Shown here: one piece after another, positions 1-8,051 of the stretch
How positions within the stretch are numbered: position 1 is the stretch's first letter
Layout: each line of letters opens with the position of its first letter
Source: Stenotrophomonas geniculata ATCC 19374 = JCM 13324
GTDB lineage: Bacteria > Pseudomonadota > Gammaproteobacteria > Xanthomonadales > Xanthomonadaceae
NCBI RefSeq assembly: GCF_001431625.1
Contig: NZ_LLXT01000057.1
Location: 1-34,492 of the forward strand
Direction: 5' to 3'
DNA: 34,492 nucleotides
The notes under the pieces: model-generated
What the model was told of the DNA's origin: nothing
The model's input: only the letters and a program-made list of their open reading frames with translations
The model's database searches: none
Made by a program: the position numbers and the translations under genes

Positions 1-117
1 TGCCTCCTCTGCTCTCGTGCCGCTTCCGCCTGAGCCGCTGCCGATCCGGCCCCCTCGTCCTCCCAGCCCGGCGCTCCTGCGCAGGCTGCCAATGCGCCCC
101 GACAGGATGTTGCCCCG

Positions 118-888
118 ATGCAGACCCCCACCCCCGATGCCGCCGTCACCCCGCCCGACGCGCCGACCGTCATGTATTTCACCTACCAGGTGGACGGCGA
201 TGGCGCGACCTCCTATGAGGTCCAGAACGGCAGCGTGGCGACCTTCTGGTTCGGCCACACCTTCACCCTCGATGGCACCACGTACTACACGGGTTTCTCC
301 TGGGATACCCGCGAGCACTACGGCAAGCCGGGCGAGCAGACGCCGGCCGGTCCGGATGACCGCGCCAACCTCGCCGAGGCCACCTTCGTGCTGGCCGGCA
401 CCGACGCCAGGAAGCCATGGAAGTTCCGTGGCCAGGAATGGACCATCGGCGCACTGGGCGCGTACGACAAGGCCGACGATGTCGATACCCGGCGCAAGCC
501 ACTTGAACATCGCACCGCCGACGGCCGCCTGCTGCTGGCGGTGCCGACCCGCAGCTTCGACCGCGGCATCAGCAGCACCGGCTATGCGCTGCTGCTGTTC
601 AACCCCAAGCGCAGCGAAGACGACGTGGACAGCAAGGTCTGGCGCTATGTCGGCTCGGTGCGCACCGGTGAGGACAACAGCGCGGCCTGCGACGAAGGCA
701 ACGTGATGCCCTGCACCGGCAGCGACGGCGAACTGGCCTTCGCTGCCGAGGGCAACGGCCTGCCGCGCCTGACCGTGACCTTCAAGGGCACCACCATCGA
801 AGGCCCCGGCAAGACCCGCGCACTGGGTTCCAGCGACGCCGTGCACTACACCTTCGACAGCGCGACCCAGCAGTACGTCGCGCCCTGA
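118..888 (+). CDS. Secreted or lipoprotein-like protein, 5' end unclear; candidate T4SS-effector immunity protein
   Basis: The first in-frame ATG gives 256 aa. The frame is open back to base 34, just after an in-frame TGA at 31-33, and that upstream stretch reads as an Ala/Pro/Ser/Gln-rich linker, the kind that follows a lipoprotein signal. The true start therefore probably lies left of the window and the reading is interrupted by a frameshift or stop. From about residue 18 the protein is a compact domain rich in aromatic and beta-strand segments, with two Cys near residues 190-197 (CDEG and MPCTG). I do not recognise a family with certainty. It sits 111 bp upstream of, and co-directional with, a probable T4SS peptidoglycan-hydrolase effector. 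In Xanthomonadales such effectors are usually paired with an upstream periplasmic lipoprotein that blocks them, so an immunity role is inferred from context only. Confidence 0.65.
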   Translation: MQTPTPDAAVTPPDAPTVMYFTYQVDGDGATSYEVQNGSVATFWFGHTFTLDGTTYYTGFSWDTREHYGKPGEQTPAGPDDRANLAEATFVLAGTDARKPWKFRGQEWTIGALGAYDKADDVDTRRKPLEHRTADGRLLLAVPTRSFDRGISSTGYALLLFNPKRSEDDVDSKVWRYVGSVRTGEDNSAACDEGNVMPCTGSDGELAFAAEGNGLPRLTVTFKGTTIEGPGKTRALGSSDAVHYTFDSATQQYVAP

Positions 889-999
889 TAGCACCCGCCA
901 CGCGCGGGTTCCCTGTTGACCGACATGTTCTTGACTCACGGATGAGTCCGGTTGGCGATTCGCGGCATGCGCCGCTCCATCAACCCCGAGGAAAACGTC

Positions 1000-2991
1000 A
1001 TGGCACAGCATGACTACAGCAGAAAGGAAGTCCTGGACATCGTCGAGCAGGTCGCCCGGCAGAAAGGCATTCCGGTCGATGACTTCATGCGCTTCGCGCA
1101 CATCGAGACGGGCGGCACCTTCAACGAGCGCGCCCACAACACCTCGTCCGGCGCCAAGGGCCTGTTCCAGTTCGTGCCCGGCTCCGCGCGCCAGTACCAC
1201 CTGACCGGCCACGAGTTCGACCCCACCCGCAACACCGAGGCGGCCGCGCAGATGTACCAGGACAACCTGGACTCGATGGCGCGCCGCAACGAGCGCACCG
1301 GCAACCCGTACCTGTCCGGTGGCAACACGCCCACCGGCCTGGACCTGTACCTGGCCCACCAGCAGGGCAGCGCCGGCTATGGCTCGGTGCAGACCGCCAT
1401 TGCCACCGGCACCTTCGGCGTGGTGCGCAACAGCCACGGCGAAGAGATCAACATGCGCCGCAACGTGCTGAACCAGATCGGTTCCGACGCGAAGGCGCTG
1501 ACCGGCCACACCCTGGCCGAGATGCGCGGCATGAACGATGGCGACCTGGCGCGGACGTTCTCCAGCTACTACATCCACAAGTACGCGGCGATCAGCATTC
1601 CGGAAAAGAACATCGAACCGCAGGCGGTGGCGCAGGGCCAGGGCCAGACCGCGGCAGCGCCCGCACAGGTCAGCGCAGCCGTAGCGGCCGGTGCTGCCAC
1701 GTTGGCGGCAACCGCAACAGCCGCTGCCGCGCCGAAGCCGGGCATCGAACTGCAGGCCGCCTACGAGGCCGGCGTGAAGTACGACCACGTCAAGTACGCC
1801 ATCAACATCCCGGGTCACGCGCTGTACGTGCCGGGCAAGACCGGCAAGAACGTGGAGCAGGGTTACATCGACTGTTCCGGTTGGGTCGGCACGCTGCAGA
1901 ACCGGACCATGGACGAGATCAACCAGAAGGCCGGGCATGCGGTGTTCAGCAAGGCTGATCGCATCGACCTGGGCAACCTGGGTTCCGGCGGCATCGTGCG
2001 CAAGGCGTTCGACCAGTCCGGCGTGCTGCTGGACCGCGACGCGATCCTGAAGCCCGATGCGCTGAAGGAAGGCATGATCATCGGCCTGGATACGGCCAAG
2101 ACCCGCCATGAGCACTGGAACGGCATCGACCACATTGTGATGGTGGTGCGCGACCCCAACACCGACAAGCTGCTGATCAGCCAGTCCACCGGCAGCAAGG
2201 GCGTGCACACCATGCCGGTGGAGGACTACCTCAAGCAGGTGAAGGAGCACCCGAACTGGAAGCTGTACGCCTCCGATCCGCTGTCCAAGGCGCGCGACCT
2301 GCTGGAAAACCGCACCCAGTCGCACGAGCAGACACAGGGCAAGCCTGCGGCCGAGCACAAGGCCGCTGCCACCCCGCACGCCGAACTGTACAAGCAGGGT
2401 GCGCACAGCGAGGGCGTGCGCAGGGTGCAGGAGCAGCTGGGCCACCTCGGCTACGTCGGTGCCGACGGCAAGCCGCTGGTCGAGGATGGCCGCTTCGGCC
2501 GCAACACCGACGCGGCGGTGCGCCAGCTGCAGAAAGACAACGGCCTGGTGGCCGACGGCATTGTCGGGGCGAAGACCCTGGAGGCGATCAAGGACGCCCG
2601 CGAACGGCCGTTGCTGAACGACGAGCGGCACCCGCGCAATCCATTGTTCATCCAGGCCAGCAAGGGGCTGGAACTGATGCCGGCAGGCACCTTCAAGGAT
2701 CGCCACGCGCTGGAAAGCGCCGCTGCGGCCCTGACCAAGGAGGCGCATGCCGCCGGCCTGCAGCGCATCGACACGGTGGTGCCGAGCCCGAACGGTGAGC
2801 GCCTGTTTGCCGTGCAGGGCGCGATCGGTGACCCCGCCGCCAGCCGCGTGGCGGTGGATACCCGTGCCGCCAGCGAGCAGAGCCTGGCCCTTAGCAGTGG
2901 CGCGGTGCAGGGTGCCCCGAACGTGCTGCACCCGCAGCAGGACGCCCAGCAGGAGCAGGCCCGGCAGGCACAGAAGGCCATGGGGGTCTGA
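1000..2991 (+). CDS. Multi-domain peptidoglycan hydrolase, probable X-T4SS antibacterial effector (X-Tfe)
   Basis: 663 aa. The ATG at 1000 is chosen over earlier in-frame starts because GAGG lies 8 bases before it. Residues about 10-190 look like a lysozyme/SLT lytic transglycosylase: a Glu in HIETGG (E36, likely catalytic), GAKGLFQF, and AHQQG. After an Ala-rich linker (about 205-245), residues about 255-440 look like an NlpC/P60-type amidase/endopeptidase, with DCSGWV (C292, likely nucleophile) and DHIVMVV (H378). Residues about 466-530 are a PG_binding_1 domain (GRFGRNTDAAVRQLQ). The last about 120 residues have the XVIPCD pattern: HPRNPLF near the start, then RLFAVQG, GDPA and VDT, and a Gln-rich tail. 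XVIPCD recruits effectors to VirD4 of the Xanthomonadales bacteria-killing T4SS. There is no signal peptide, as expected for direct T4SS export. Two predicted cutting activities, glycan and peptide, in one effector are notable. The T4SS itself is not in this window. Confidence 0.88.
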   Translation: MAQHDYSRKEVLDIVEQVARQKGIPVDDFMRFAHIETGGTFNERAHNTSSGAKGLFQFVPGSARQYHLTGHEFDPTRNTEAAAQMYQDNLDSMARRNERTGNPYLSGGNTPTGLDLYLAHQQGSAGYGSVQTAIATGTFGVVRNSHGEEINMRRNVLNQIGSDAKALTGHTLAEMRGMNDGDLARTFSSYYIHKYAAISIPEKNIEPQAVAQGQGQTAAAPAQVSAAVAAGAATLAATATAAAAPKPGIELQAAYEAGVKYDHVKYAINIPGHALYVPGKTGKNVEQGYIDCSGWVGTLQNRTMDEINQKAGHAVFSKADRIDLGNLGSGGIVRKAFDQSGVLLDRDAILKPDALKEGMIIGLDTAKTRHEHWNGIDHIVMVVRDPNTDKLLISQSTGSKGVHTMPVEDYLKQVKEHPNWKLYASDPLSKARDLLENRTQSHEQTQGKPAAEHKAAATPHAELYKQGAHSEGVRRVQEQLGHLGYVGADGKPLVEDGRFGRNTDAAVRQLQKDNGLVADGIVGAKTLEAIKDARERPLLNDERHPRNPLFIQASKGLELMPAGTFKDRHALESAAAALTKEAHAAGLQRIDTVVPSPNGERLFAVQGAIGDPAASRVAVDTRAASEQSLALSSGAVQGAPNVLHPQQDAQQEQARQAQKAMGV

Positions 2992-3237
2992 CCTCCCCAG
3001 TGCCTTGGGAGACAAGGGAGGGCCCCGTCCGCGTGGCCTTTTCCCTATCTGCCAGCTGAGCGGCCGGGCCCGCTTTCAGCCTTGCTTCATGCCGCCTGCC
3101 GCTAGATGAATGCGCAAGCCGCCCGGTGGACCAGGCAATGTTCCGGCAATGTTGGAACGTCAGCGTGGTCTCCACGGCAGCCGGGGCGCCCGCGCCCTCC
3201 CTGCCCAGCGTGGCATGCACCTCACAGGAGAACGAAC

Positions 3238-3645
3238 ATGCTCAGTACTTCCACACTCAGCTTCCGTGGTCTGGCGATGGCCCTGGCACTGGTGGCCGGT
3301 GTTGCCGTGGTCAGCGATGCCAGCGCGATGTCGAGGAAGGACAAGCGCACCCTGGTCGGCGCCGTGGTCGGTGGCGTGGCCGGCAACCTGCTCTCCAACG
3401 GCGACCCTGCAGCCACCGTCGGTGGTGCCGTGGCCGGTGGTGCGATCGGCAACCTGACCACCTCCGACCGTCGCGACCGTCGTTATTACGACAACCGCTA
3501 CTACGACAACCGTTACGATCGCCGCTACGATCGCGGCTACTACCGCAGCGGCTATTACGACCGTGGTGACAACCGTCGCTGGCAGCGCGAGCGCTACTAC
3601 GACAACCGCTACTACAACGACCGCGGCCGCCATCGCGGCTGGTAA
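3238..3645 (+). CDS. Small exported glycine-zipper protein with Tyr/Arg/Asp-rich tail
   Basis: 135 aa, starting at an ATG with AGGAG 9 bases upstream. An N-terminal signal peptide (about residues 1-30, ending near SDASA) is followed by a glycine-zipper segment (GAVVGGVAGNLL and GGAVAGGAIGNL, about 40-75) of the 2TM/Rick-17kDa type that packs small helices in the outer membrane or periplasm. The C-terminal half is built of near-repeats of YYDNR, YDRR and YYDRG, and is very rich in Tyr, Arg and Asp. No enzymatic motif is visible. Families with this build include 17-kDa surface-antigen-like and RcnB-like proteins, but I cannot name a function. It is monocistronic: a hairpin terminator follows at 3680-3706. 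Confidence 0.85.
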   Translation: MLSTSTLSFRGLAMALALVAGVAVVSDASAMSRKDKRTLVGAVVGGVAGNLLSNGDPAATVGGAVAGGAIGNLTTSDRRDRRYYDNRYYDNRYDRRYDRGYYRSGYYDRGDNRRWQRERYYDNRYYNDRGRHRGW

Positions 3646-3679
3646 GCGGCGCGGCGCATTCGCCGATGCGGATGCACGG

Positions 3680-3706
3680 ACGGGCGGGTCGATGACCCGC
3701 CCGTTT
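3680..3706 (+). terminator. Rho-independent terminator after the glycine-zipper gene
   Basis: Perfect 11-bp stem ACGGGCGGGTC / GACCCGCCCGT with a 3-base loop, followed by only a short T run (TTT). It lies 34 bp after the stop codon at 3645. Confidence 0.7.
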
Positions 3707-3773
3707 GCGTTGGCCGCGGCCATGGCGTTGAATGCGCAGCCTTGGATGTGACTTTTCCCACTCGGGCTGCGGC

Positions 3774-4898
3774 ATGACGTCTTCCTCCCACCGCGTGCAG
3801 GGCCTCAACAATGACGAGGTCGCTGCCGACTGGCCACCCATCAGCGCCGCGGACATCGCGTGGCTGAGCGCGCGATACCCGCAGCTGGGCGAGCACAGCC
3901 AGCCCCGCTGGCACAGCCCGCGCCCGCTGTCGGCCGCCGCCATCGTCGACGGCGTGGACGGCGCGGTGTTCGTCAAGCGCCATCACCACAGTGTGCGCAG
4001 CGCGGCCTGCCTGGAAGAAGAGCATCGCTTCATCGCTCATCTCGCCGCAGAGGGCGTACCGGTGGTGCAGGTGCTGGCGGCGACCGATGGCCGCACTGCC
4101 GTCGAACACGGCGAATGGACCTTTGAACTGCATGCCGTCGGCGTGGGCGAAGACGTCTACCGCGACGCCGTGTCGTGGTCGCTGCTGACCGATGTCGCAC
4201 AGGCACGCGAAGCCGGCCGCATGCTAGCGCGGCTGCACCGTGCCTCCGCCAGCTACCACGCGCCACAGCGCAGTACCCACCTGCTGGTCGCGCGCGACGA
4301 TCTGATCCGCGCCGACGATCCGATCGCGGCGATCAAGGCCGAACTGCCCGCACGGCCGGGGCTGGCCCGTTACCTCGCACGCATCCCCTGGGAAGCACAG
4401 CTGCAGCGCGACGTGCTGCCGTGGCACGCCGGCCTGGCCGCGCGCCTGCACGACGAGCCGCGGCTGTGGGCGCACAACGACTGGCATGTGTCCAACCTGC
4501 TGTGGCGCGACGGCCAGGTCAGTACCGTGCTGGATTTCGGCCTGGCCTCGCCCACCAGCGCACTGTTCGATCTTGCCACGGCAATCGAGCGCAACGCGGT
4601 GGCGTGGCTGGAACTGGAGTGCGGCAGGGATGCGGTGCGCATCGACATCGCGCTGGCGTTGCTTGATGGCTACCGCGAAGTGCTGCCGCTGTCGGGTACG
4701 CGCGTGCATCTGCTGGCCGACCTGCTGCCGATGGTCCATTTCGACTTCGCACTGTCCGAAGTGGAGTACTTCGAAGGCATCACTGGCTCCACCGCGAATG
4801 CGGACGTGGCCTGGCAGCCGTTCATGCTGGGGCATCCCTCATGGTTCCACAGCGCGCCGGGGCAGGCCCTGCTGCAGGCCCTGCACGCTGCAGCGTGA
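3774..4898 (+). CDS. APH/choline-kinase-fold phosphotransferase
   Basis: 374 aa from the ATG at 3774; an earlier in-frame ATG at 3732 would add 14 residues, and neither has a strong ribosome-binding site. The kinase-like fold is shown by the catalytic loop HNDWHVSNLLW (H234, N235, D236, N242) and the metal-binding LDFG (D254), with an N-terminal lobe containing AVFVKRHHH, whose Lys is the probable ATP-anchoring residue. The family phosphorylates small hydroxylated compounds (aminoglycosides, choline, homoserine, thiamine). The substrate cannot be read from the sequence. It lies upstream of, and outside, the TPP-riboswitch thiamine uptake unit. ThiK thiamine kinase belongs to the same superfamily, so a salvage kinase is one possibility; aminoglycoside resistance is not supported by any specific motif. 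Confidence 0.85.
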   Translation: MTSSSHRVQGLNNDEVAADWPPISAADIAWLSARYPQLGEHSQPRWHSPRPLSAAAIVDGVDGAVFVKRHHHSVRSAACLEEEHRFIAHLAAEGVPVVQVLAATDGRTAVEHGEWTFELHAVGVGEDVYRDAVSWSLLTDVAQAREAGRMLARLHRASASYHAPQRSTHLLVARDDLIRADDPIAAIKAELPARPGLARYLARIPWEAQLQRDVLPWHAGLAARLHDEPRLWAHNDWHVSNLLWRDGQVSTVLDFGLASPTSALFDLATAIERNAVAWLELECGRDAVRIDIALALLDGYREVLPLSGTRVHLLADLLPMVHFDFALSEVEYFEGITGSTANADVAWQPFMLGHPSWFHSAPGQALLQALHAAA

Positions 4899-4916
4899 CC
4901 CGGTTGACGCACCGTC

Positions 4917-4955
4917 GGGGTCAGAGCCCTTTCCTGCGGAAAGGGCTCTGACCCC
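4917..4955. repeat. Intergenic perfect palindrome, copy 1
   Basis: 18-bp perfect inverted repeat GGGGTCAGAGCCCTTTCC with its complement, separated by a 3-base loop (TGC). A second copy with identical arms and a 4-base loop is at 32248-32287. There is no T run, so it is not a standard terminator, although it lies 19 bp after a stop codon. It lacks the GTAG head of SMAG repeats. Confidence 0.9.
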
Positions 4956-5012
4956 GCAGCCTGAAGGGCACCGGCTCGCAAATCCGTACCATTTGTAGTG
5001 AAATGGTCACCT

Positions 5013-5091
5013 GAAGCGGGGGTGCCTGGATCTGCCAGGCTGAGAGAGTCCCTTGGAACCTGATCCGGTTTGCACCGGCGTAGGGAGCTTT
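5013..5091 (+). promoter_or_regulatory. TPP (thiamine pyrophosphate) riboswitch, THI element
   Basis: The conserved thi-box blocks appear in order: GGGGTGCC (about 5018-5026), a CCTGG/CCAGG hairpin (5025-5038), GGCTGAGAG (5039-5047), GAACCTGATCCGG (5056-5068), and GCGTAGGGA (5078-5086). AAGC at 5014-5017 pairs with GCTT at 5087-5090 to close P1. TPP binding normally shuts expression off. It lies 83 bases before the TonB-receptor start codon and should repress both the receptor and the coupled PnuT gene when TPP is plentiful. Whether it acts by termination or by hiding the ribosome-binding site is not clear. Confidence 0.95.
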
Positions 5092-5173
5092 GAGCCGCAG
5101 CCACACCCCCGTCATGGGCCGGTGCACCTGCGCGCCGTCGCTTCGTCTCCCTTGTTGTCCGAAGACGAACCGA

Positions 5174-7363
5174 ATGAACCGCTGCCTGCGCCCCACCCTG
5201 CTCTCCCTCGCCCTCTGCGCCGCGCTGCCGCTGCACGCCAGCGAGGCCGAGGCGTCCCCCGATGCGGCTGCCACCGGCGCCGAACGCTCGCCGACCGAGC
5301 TGGCAGCAGTGCGCGTGCAGGCCGGCAAACCGAAGGCCGATACCTCGCGTGTGAATGCCTTCGGTGGTGGCAGCTGGAAGGACACGCCGGCCTCGGTGAA
5401 CGTGCTCGAGCGCGACTACCTCGATCGCCGCCAGGTGCGTTCGCTGTCCGAGCTGACCAGCAACGATGCCTCGCTGGGTGATGCGTATGCGCCGGTGGGC
5501 TACTACCAGAACATCGCCATCCGTGGCTTCGCGCTGGACGCCGCCACCGGCTACCGCTTCAACGGCCTGTCCATCGCCGGCGAACAGCGCCTGGCGCTGG
5601 AGAACGTGCAGTCGGTGGAGATCCTCAAGGGTGAAGCCGGCCTGGCCGCAGGCGTGATGGCACCGGGTGGCATCATCAACTACATCGGCAAGCGCCCGGC
5701 CGAAGTGCGCACCGCCACGCTCGGTACCGATTCGGAAGGCTCGCGCTACGTCGCCGTCGATGTCGGCCACTGGATCACCCCGCGCTTCGGCCTGCGCCTG
5801 AATGCCGCGTGGGATTCCAGCAATTCCTATGTCGAGCACGCCGATGGCGGCCGCAATTTCTACTCGCTGGCGGCCGACTGGCTGATCGGCGAACGCGGCA
5901 AGCTGGAAGTGGATGCCAACTACCAGACCAGCTCGCAGCGTTCGGTGTCCGGCTACCAGCTGCTGGGCGCGCGTGACCTGCCGCGCGGCGTCGACCGCGA
6001 GCACCTGCTCGGCTACCAGCCGTGGCAGCGCCCGGTGGATATCGCCAGCACCAACATCACCGCCCTGCACACCTACGACTTCAATGACGCCTGGCAGTCG
6101 CGCGTGTCGGTCGGCCACAGCCGGTCGGTGATCGACGACAACGTCGCCTTCGCCTACGGCTGCTACTACGCCACGCAATGCGCCGATGGCACCGTGCCGG
6201 GCAACTACTTCGCGCCCAATGGCGACTACGACGTCTACGACTACCGCAGCCCGGGCGACACCCGCCGCAACCAGCAGGCCCGTGCCGAGCTGCGCGGCCG
6301 TTTCGAGACCGGCAGCGTCGGCCATGAGCTGACCCTCGGTGCCGACTACTTCCGCCGCACCGTGGACAAGCGCCCCAGCGTCAACGAGTACGTCGGCACC
6401 AGCAACATCCACGAAGCACCGGTGCCGGTGTTCGAACCGTCGCCGAAGATGCCCGGCCCGTCCGCACGGCGTCTGGACAGCCGCCAGACCGCGTTCTTCG
6501 CGCTGGACCGGATGAGCTTCGGAGACGACTGGCAGTGGCTGGCCGGCGGTCGCTTCGTGCGCCTCGATGAGCGCGCCTACGACAAGCGCGGCACCCCGCA
6601 GCGCCACAGCCGCCTGTCGCGCTTCCTGCCGCAGACCGCACTGGTGTGGAAGGCTACCGACCAGCTCAACGCCTACGCCGGCTACGTGCGTGGCATTTCG
6701 CTGGGCCAGGAAGCGCCGTTCTGGACCAGCAATGCCGACACCTTCCTGCCGTCGGTGCAGTCGCGCCAGCTGGAAGTGGGCGTGAAGTACGTGCCGGTCG
6801 AGGCGCTGACCCTGGGTGCGGCGGTGTTCCGCATTTCGCAGCCGTACCAGTACGCCAGGCCGGACAACAGCGACGTGGGCTACACCTTCGTCGAAGAAGG
6901 CACGCAGACCCACACTGGCCTGGAGCTGACTGCCAACGGCCAGCTGACCGATACGCTGCAGATCGTGGCCAGCGCCAGCGTGCTGCAGGCGCGCGCGCGC
7001 GATACCGGCACGCCCGCCTATGAGGGCCATCAGCTGGTGAACGTGCCGAAGGTGCGCGCCAGCGTGCACGTAGCCTACGCGCTGCCGTTCGTGCAGGGCC
7101 TGGATGTCACCGGCGGCTGGCGCTATGCCGGCGCCAACGTGGCCCGTGCCGACGGCGGCGTGCGTGCACCGGACTACTCGGTGTTCGACGCCGGCCTGCG
7201 CTTCCAGCATCGCCTGCACGAGCGTGCGGTGACCTGGAACCTGTCGGTGGACAACGTGTTCAACCGCTTCTACTGGCGCGATACCGGCAGCAGCGGCGGT
7301 GACTACTACCTGTTCCCCGGCGCACCGCGACAGGCCCGCCTGTCGGTGACGTTCGCGCTGTGA
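5174..7363 (+). CDS. TonB-dependent outer-membrane receptor, thiamine-regulated (probable thiamine uptake)
   Basis: 729 aa. The ATG at 5174 begins a clean signal peptide (residues 1 to about 25, ending HASEA). A plug domain follows (about 55-160, with NIAIRGFALD, LSIAGEQRLALENVQSVEILKG and the GVMAPGGIINYIGKRP strand) and then a 22-strand beta-barrel ending in an aromatic-terminated strand (RQARLSVTFAL). The architecture is that of ferric-siderophore-type receptors. The TPP riboswitch directly upstream and the PnuT-type permease directly downstream point to thiamine or a thiamine precursor as ligand, a riboswitch-receptor-pnuT arrangement known from comparative genomics of thiamine transport. 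Its stop codon overlaps the GTG start of the permease (GTGA), so the two are translationally coupled. Confidence 0.9.
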   Translation: MNRCLRPTLLSLALCAALPLHASEAEASPDAAATGAERSPTELAAVRVQAGKPKADTSRVNAFGGGSWKDTPASVNVLERDYLDRRQVRSLSELTSNDASLGDAYAPVGYYQNIAIRGFALDAATGYRFNGLSIAGEQRLALENVQSVEILKGEAGLAAGVMAPGGIINYIGKRPAEVRTATLGTDSEGSRYVAVDVGHWITPRFGLRLNAAWDSSNSYVEHADGGRNFYSLAADWLIGERGKLEVDANYQTSSQRSVSGYQLLGARDLPRGVDREHLLGYQPWQRPVDIASTNITALHTYDFNDAWQSRVSVGHSRSVIDDNVAFAYGCYYATQCADGTVPGNYFAPNGDYDVYDYRSPGDTRRNQQARAELRGRFETGSVGHELTLGADYFRRTVDKRPSVNEYVGTSNIHEAPVPVFEPSPKMPGPSARRLDSRQTAFFALDRMSFGDDWQWLAGGRFVRLDERAYDKRGTPQRHSRLSRFLPQTALVWKATDQLNAYAGYVRGISLGQEAPFWTSNADTFLPSVQSRQLEVGVKYVPVEALTLGAAVFRISQPYQYARPDNSDVGYTFVEEGTQTHTGLELTANGQLTDTLQIVASASVLQARARDTGTPAYEGHQLVNVPKVRASVHVAYALPFVQGLDVTGGWRYAGANVARADGGVRAPDYSVFDAGLRFQHRLHERAVTWNLSVDNVFNRFYWRDTGSSGGDYYLFPGAPRQARLSVTFAL

Positions 7364-7941
7364 GCGGCGTGATGCTCGAGTGGACCGCCGCACTGTGCAG
7401 CATCCTTGGCGTCTGGCTGATGGCCCGGCGCCGGCTGGTGGCGTGGCCGGTGGGCCTGCTGTCGGTGACGCTGTACGGGCTGGTATTCGCCGAGGCCAAG
7501 CTGTACTCGGACACCCTGCTGCAGGTCGCCTTCGGTGGCTTCCTGGTCTACGGCTGGCTCAACTGGCGGCAGCATGCCGCCGATGAGGGCAGCATCCGCA
7601 TCGTGCCGCTGGCGCGCGGCAAGCTGCTGCGCGACCTGGCCATCGGCCTGTGTGGTGGCGTGGCGCTGGGTGCGGCCATGCATACCTTCACCGATGCCGC
7701 ACTGCCCTGGCTGGACGCGATGCTGACCGCGCTGAGCCTGGTCGGCCAGTGGTGGCAGGCACGCCGCCACGTGGCCTGCTGGTGGGTGTGGATCGCGGTG
7801 GACGTGGTCTATGTGGGTGCGTACCTGTTCAAGTCGCTGCACGTGACCGCCGCGCTGTACGTGTTCTTCCTCGGCCTGGCCGTGTTCGGCCTGCGCGCAT
7901 GGAGCGCGGCCGCGCGTGAACCGCAGGTGGCAACGCAGTAG
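7360..7941 (+). CDS. pnuT: PnuC/PnuT-family permease, probable thiamine transporter
   Basis: 193 aa from GTG 7360, which overlaps the receptor stop as GTGA; an ATG at 7372 is an alternative. Seven hydrophobic segments and the PnuC signatures WPVGLLSVTLYG, YGWLNW, and WVWIAVDVVYVGAYLFK identify an inner-membrane vitamin permease. PnuC members carry nicotinamide riboside; members behind TPP riboswitches (PnuT) carry thiamine by facilitated diffusion, relying on intracellular phosphorylation for trapping. The assignment to thiamine rests on the riboswitch, not on substrate residues. The TAG stop codon is the last three bases of the GTAG head of a SMAG-like repeat. Confidence 0.9.
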   Translation: MSGVMLEWTAALCSILGVWLMARRRLVAWPVGLLSVTLYGLVFAEAKLYSDTLLQVAFGGFLVYGWLNWRQHAADEGSIRIVPLARGKLLRDLAIGLCGGVALGAAMHTFTDAALPWLDAMLTALSLVGQWWQARRHVACWWVWIAVDVVYVGAYLFKSLHVTAALYVFFLGLAVFGLRAWSAAAREPQVATQ

Positions 7942-8051
7942 AGCAACGCCATGCGTGGCTGGGGGCCACCGGTAGTCGCCAACCTTGGTTGGCGTGCCTG
8001 CCGACCAAGGTCGGCATCTACCAGGCATATCCACGCATGGTGTGGATCTAC
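7938..8051. repeat. Cluster of SMAG-type GTAG palindromes between convergent genes
   Basis: Four units: GTAG at 7938 with a weak palindrome to about 7959; GTAG at 7972 followed by the GCCAACC/GGTTGGC hairpin to 7994; a reverse unit GCCGACC/GGTCGGC with CTAC at 8018-8021; and a reverse unit ATCCACGC/GTGGAT with CTAC at 8048-8051. The two outermost heads contain the TAG stops of the convergent genes on either side. Confidence 0.85.

Noticed and set aside
1000..2991. The hydrolase considered as a phage endolysin.
   Set aside because: No holin, spanin or phage genes are nearby, and the C-terminal XVIPCD pattern fits T4SS export instead.
4917..4955. The 18-bp-arm palindrome considered as a plain terminator of the phosphotransferase gene.
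   Set aside because: There is no U run, and the identical element at 32248-32287 indicates a dispersed repeat; a secondary terminator effect remains possible.
4670..7393. Very long open frame on the minus strand opposite the thiamine receptor.
   Set aside because: It is an artefact of high GC: low-complexity His/Arg/Gly/Val composition, no family motif, and fully overlapped by a clear TonB receptor. The same applies to the 1,116-codon plus-strand frame at 31088-34438.
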